From an uncultured Chlorobiaceae bacterium (GTDB taxonomy: Bacteria; Bacteroidota; Chlorobiia; Chlorobiales; Chlorobiaceae), in the NCBI GenBank assembly GCA_903929845.1, contig CAIYWF010000076.1:1-6630 (forward strand): DNA of 6,630 nucleotides. Direction: 5' to 3'. Below are positions 5,005 to 6,630 of this stretch, piece by piece. The notes beneath the pieces are model-generated. The model was not told the origin of the DNA and made no database searches. It saw nothing but the letters and a program-made list of their open reading frames with translations. Positions within the stretch are counted from its first letter, which is position 1; each line of letters opens with the position of its first letter. The translations under genes and the position numbers were made by a program.

Positions 5005-6120
5005 GTGAAAAAATTACTGTTGACCGCTGGCGGCAAGTCTGCTACCCTTTTGCTTGCTCCCCTTTATGATGCACTGAAAAAAAACGGAAATTACAAAACG
5101 ATAGTGATGCTTGCAGCGCCGGAGGGTGTTGAACCAATCAGCGCTGATCTCGCCGTCTGCTTCGGTATTGGCGAAGCGAGTCATACAATCATGCTTCCGA
5201 AAGGCACTTCGGTTGAACAGCTTGCGTCAGTCATGATCGGTGCAGAAAAAATCATGCTGAGCGAACAACCCGACCTTGTTCTGGTCTGCGGCAGCGACAA
5301 TGCCGCGTTAGGTGCTGCCATTACCGCAGCAAAACTTGGGTTGCCCGTTGCCGCCGTCGATGCCGGGCTGCGGAGCTATGAGCGTTCAGATGCTGATGAG
5401 GTCAACCGCGTCGTCATTGATGCCATGGCCGACTTCCACTTTGTCAGCGAACACAGCGGTGAATACAACTTGATCAACGAAGGTGTCGCCGATGAAAAGG
5501 TCTTTTTTTCAGGCAACCTCATTGTCGACAGCCTTGTTGGCCTGATGGAACAGGCAAACGACCGTGAAGTGCCATTGATTCCGGACATCAAACCGAAAAA
5601 GTATGCGCTTTTGCACCTTAACCCTGCTGGCCGATTCGCCGAAAAAGAGCCACTGGAAATGATGCTGCGTCTTCTGACAGAGATTTCCAGCAGGATAACA
5701 GTACTCATGCCGCTTGCTGCCGGACTTGAATCGCTGATGCAGCAGCACGGTATGGGCGATTCGTTCAGTGCAATAGAGGGAGTAACGATAATCGAACCTC
5801 CAACACACACAACACTCCTGAAGCTGCTCCGGGATTCCATGCTGCTGCTTACCGACATTGAGGAAATGCAGTCGGAAGCCACCGTCATGAATGTGCCCTG
5901 CCTCACCATTATGGAGAGCTCCTCGCGCCCCGCAACCATCGAAATTGGCACCAACGTGCTTGTTGGCCTCGATGAGGATGATATCAAAAGCCGCATTCAC
6001 GACATTCTCCATCCCGGATCACATCAACACATCACAAGCCGCTCAAAAATCCCCGAAAAATGGGATGGCGTCGCTGCCGGGAGAATTGTTGCAGTTCTGG
6101 ATCGGGTTCTTGGGGATTGA
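5005..6120 (+). CDS. UDP-N-acetylglucosamine 2-epimerase (WecB)-fold protein with degenerate active-site motifs
   Basis: This 371-residue protein has the length and two-domain GT-B layout of non-hydrolysing UDP-GlcNAc 2-epimerases, which make UDP-ManNAc for surface polysaccharides. Clear family landmarks are APLYDALKK (18-26), PDLVLVCGSDNAALGAA (89-105), LPVAAVDAGLRS (113-124), DEVNRVVIDAMADFHFVSE (131-149), EKVFFSGNLIVDSL (164-177) and LLTDIEEMQSEA (281-292). Compared by eye with E. coli WecB, many signature residues differ: GTRPEA becomes GGKSAT, HGDTTTT becomes CGSDNAA, HVEAGL becomes AVDAGL, GHRRE becomes LNPAG near residue 206, SGGIQEE becomes IEEMQSE, and ERPE becomes SRPA. The Glu of the EEANR motif survives as E132. 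The fold is therefore well supported, but classical epimerase activity is doubtful. The start is GTG at 5005; a stop lies just upstream at 4984-4986, and there is no clear ribosome site. It is divergent from the OstA-like gene. Confidence 0.8.
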   Translation: MKKLLLTAGGKSATLLLAPLYDALKKNGNYKTIVMLAAPEGVEPISADLAVCFGIGEASHTIMLPKGTSVEQLASVMIGAEKIMLSEQPDLVLVCGSDNAALGAAITAAKLGLPVAAVDAGLRSYERSDADEVNRVVIDAMADFHFVSEHSGEYNLINEGVADEKVFFSGNLIVDSLVGLMEQANDREVPLIPDIKPKKYALLHLNPAGRFAEKEPLEMMLRLLTEISSRITVLMPLAAGLESLMQQHGMGDSFSAIEGVTIIEPPTHTTLLKLLRDSMLLLTDIEEMQSEATVMNVPCLTIMESSSRPATIEIGTNVLVGLDEDDIKSRIHDILHPGSHQHITSRSKIPEKWDGVAAGRIVAVLDRVLGD

Positions 6121-6212
6121 GCAATACCTTGCCCTGATTGCTGCGCTCTCTACTATTACTTTATGATAAATTTTCGGTAGTTTAGGATAAGCAAAAAGAA
6201 AAATTAACCCAT

Positions 6213-6218
6213 TATAAA
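6213..6218 (+). promoter_or_regulatory. Candidate -10 box for the DUF2442 gene (possible leaderless start)
   Basis: TATAAA sits 5 bases before the ATG at 6224, in the AT-rich space after 6160. Transcription would start at or next to the ATG, giving a leaderless mRNA, and no Shine-Dalgarno site is present. The hexamer at the matching -35 place (AGCAAA, 6190-6195) is poor, so support is modest. Confidence 0.35.
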
Positions 6219-6223
6219 ATGCC

Positions 6224-6472
6224 ATGTATTGGGATATTAAAAAAGTAAAGCCGCTGCCCGACTATAAAATCTACGTTGAAACTGTGGCAGGGCGAAAGGG
6301 CATATTTGACGTGAAGCCGTATCTTGATTTTGGTGTTTTCAGGGAGCTGCGGGACATCAATTATTTTAATCAGGTAAGCATAACCTGTGGTTCGGTTACC
6401 TGGCCACACCAGCAGGATATTGCTCCTGAAACATTGCTTGCCGAAATGCAGCCTGTTGAAAAACCTGTTTGA
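6224..6472 (+). CDS. DUF2442 domain-containing protein
   Basis: This 82-residue protein is a complete DUF2442 domain. It opens with MYWDIKKVKPLPDYKIYVE, continues with GRKGIFDVKPYLDFGVFRELRDINYFNQV (23-51), and ends with the family's C-terminal block VTWPHQQDIAPETLL (58-72). DUF2442 proteins are small and common in mobile and toxin-antitoxin-like gene neighbourhoods, often beside a DUF4160 protein; the function is unknown. No DUF4160 partner is visible here: the 103 bp upstream hold no gene, and downstream the sequence changes to structured, non-coding-looking DNA. The start at 6224 is the family's usual MYWD start. It lacks a ribosome site but has a TATAAA immediately upstream. The local region is more AT-rich than the epimerase-like gene before it, which fits acquisition by transfer but does not prove it. 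Confidence 0.9.
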   Translation: MYWDIKKVKPLPDYKIYVETVAGRKGIFDVKPYLDFGVFRELRDINYFNQVSITCGSVTWPHQQDIAPETLLAEMQPVEKPV

Positions 6473-6506
6473 TCCTGCTTCCAGGGGTTAAGGGCACCTC
6501 TATTTA

Positions 6507-6630
6507 GTGTGTCGTAGATAAGCAGTACAAGTGCTGAGGGTCTGGCCCCTCGCACTCGGCTTGCAGGAGCAGGGTGCAAACCACCGTATGCGGCTGTGGT
6601 CAAAAGCTATGGTCGTGAGCGATACGGAAA
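6507..6630 (+). mobile_element. Probable 5' end of a group II intron (domain I), running off the window edge
   Basis: GTGTG at 6507-6511 fits the GUGYG 5' boundary of group II introns. What follows has no credible reading frame but folds densely. One hairpin has arms GTGC-T-GAGGG (6531-6540) and CCCTCGCAC (6547-6555); a second pairs TTGCA (6561-6565) with TGCAA (6575-6579); a third pairs ACCAC (6580-6584) with GTGGT (6596-6600). CCGTAT (6584-6589) can also pair at a distance with ATACGG (6622-6627). GATACGGAAA (6621-6630) resembles the GATACGGGAAC of the Lactococcus Ll.LtrB intron, at a similar distance (~110 bases) from the 5' end. The catalytic domain V and any reverse transcriptase would be beyond the edge. 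Another structured RNA or mobile-element end is possible; the call comes from pattern memory, not alignment. Confidence 0.55.

Noticed and set aside
5376..5996. Long reverse open frames (206 and 167 codons) opposite the epimerase-like gene
   Set aside because: Serine/arginine-rich, low-plausibility peptides caused by the codon bias of the forward gene; no motif supports them.
6121..6141. GCAAT/ATTGC inverted repeat after the epimerase-like stop as a terminator
   Set aside because: Only 5 bp of AT-containing stem with an 11-base loop and no T-run after it.
6490..6502. AAGGGCACCTCTA as the end of an insertion sequence
   Set aside because: The string recalls the termini of some IS elements, but there is no second inverted repeat, target duplication or transposase in the window.
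1..6630. CRISPR array, tRNA, rRNA or a new defence system
   Set aside because: No regularly spaced direct repeats, no tRNA cloverleaf or rRNA core sequence, and no nuclease, helicase or effector-type gene was seen. Most genes belong to recognisable families.

Overview
The window looks like a piece of a green sulfur bacterial (Chlorobi, Chlorobiaceae) chromosome. The strongest clue is the glutamate-1-semialdehyde aminotransferase: from memory, its sequence is nearly that of the Chlorobium/Chlorobaculum HemL proteins. RecO, the FmdB-like zinc ribbon and the OstA-like protein also have a Chlorobi flavour. Few genes have a clear Shine-Dalgarno site, and GC content is moderate. Species cannot be fixed from the sequence alone.

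Layout: (1) 1-221, the C-terminal end of a SOUL-type haem-binding protein, cut by the window edge. (2) 319-1319, a forward cluster of a small two-helix membrane protein, the fluoride channel CrcB/FluC and a PII-like DUF190 protein, closed by a strong symmetrical terminator (1320-1353). (3) 1376-3567, reverse-strand hemL and recO; recO lies upstream and the two may be co-transcribed. (4) 3680-3943, a forward FmdB-type zinc-ribbon gene, divergent from recO, with a palindromic TATAAT element between them. (5) 4001-4933, a reverse-strand OstA/LptA-like periplasmic protein, convergent with the zinc-ribbon gene across a terminator hairpin. (6) 5005-6120, a forward UDP-GlcNAc 2-epimerase-fold protein that has lost most of the family's catalytic signatures. 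(7) 6224-6472, a small DUF2442 protein. (8) 6507-6630, highly structured, non-coding-looking DNA that reads like the 5' end of a group II intron running off the right edge.

Functional reading: most of the window is housekeeping. It covers the C5 route to tetrapyrroles, which feeds bacteriochlorophyll in these phototrophs, plus DNA repair, fluoride export and outer-membrane biogenesis. The OstA-like gene and the epimerase-like gene are divergent and 71 bp apart, with a perfect 14-bp palindrome between them; a shared envelope role is possible but only inferred. I see no CRISPR array, tRNA, rRNA or obvious defence system. The points most worth a second look are the catalytically degraded epimerase homologue, the probable group II intron edge, the orphan DUF2442 gene with a possibly leaderless start, the C8 tract in the zinc-ribbon gene, and the palindromes in the two divergent promoter regions.
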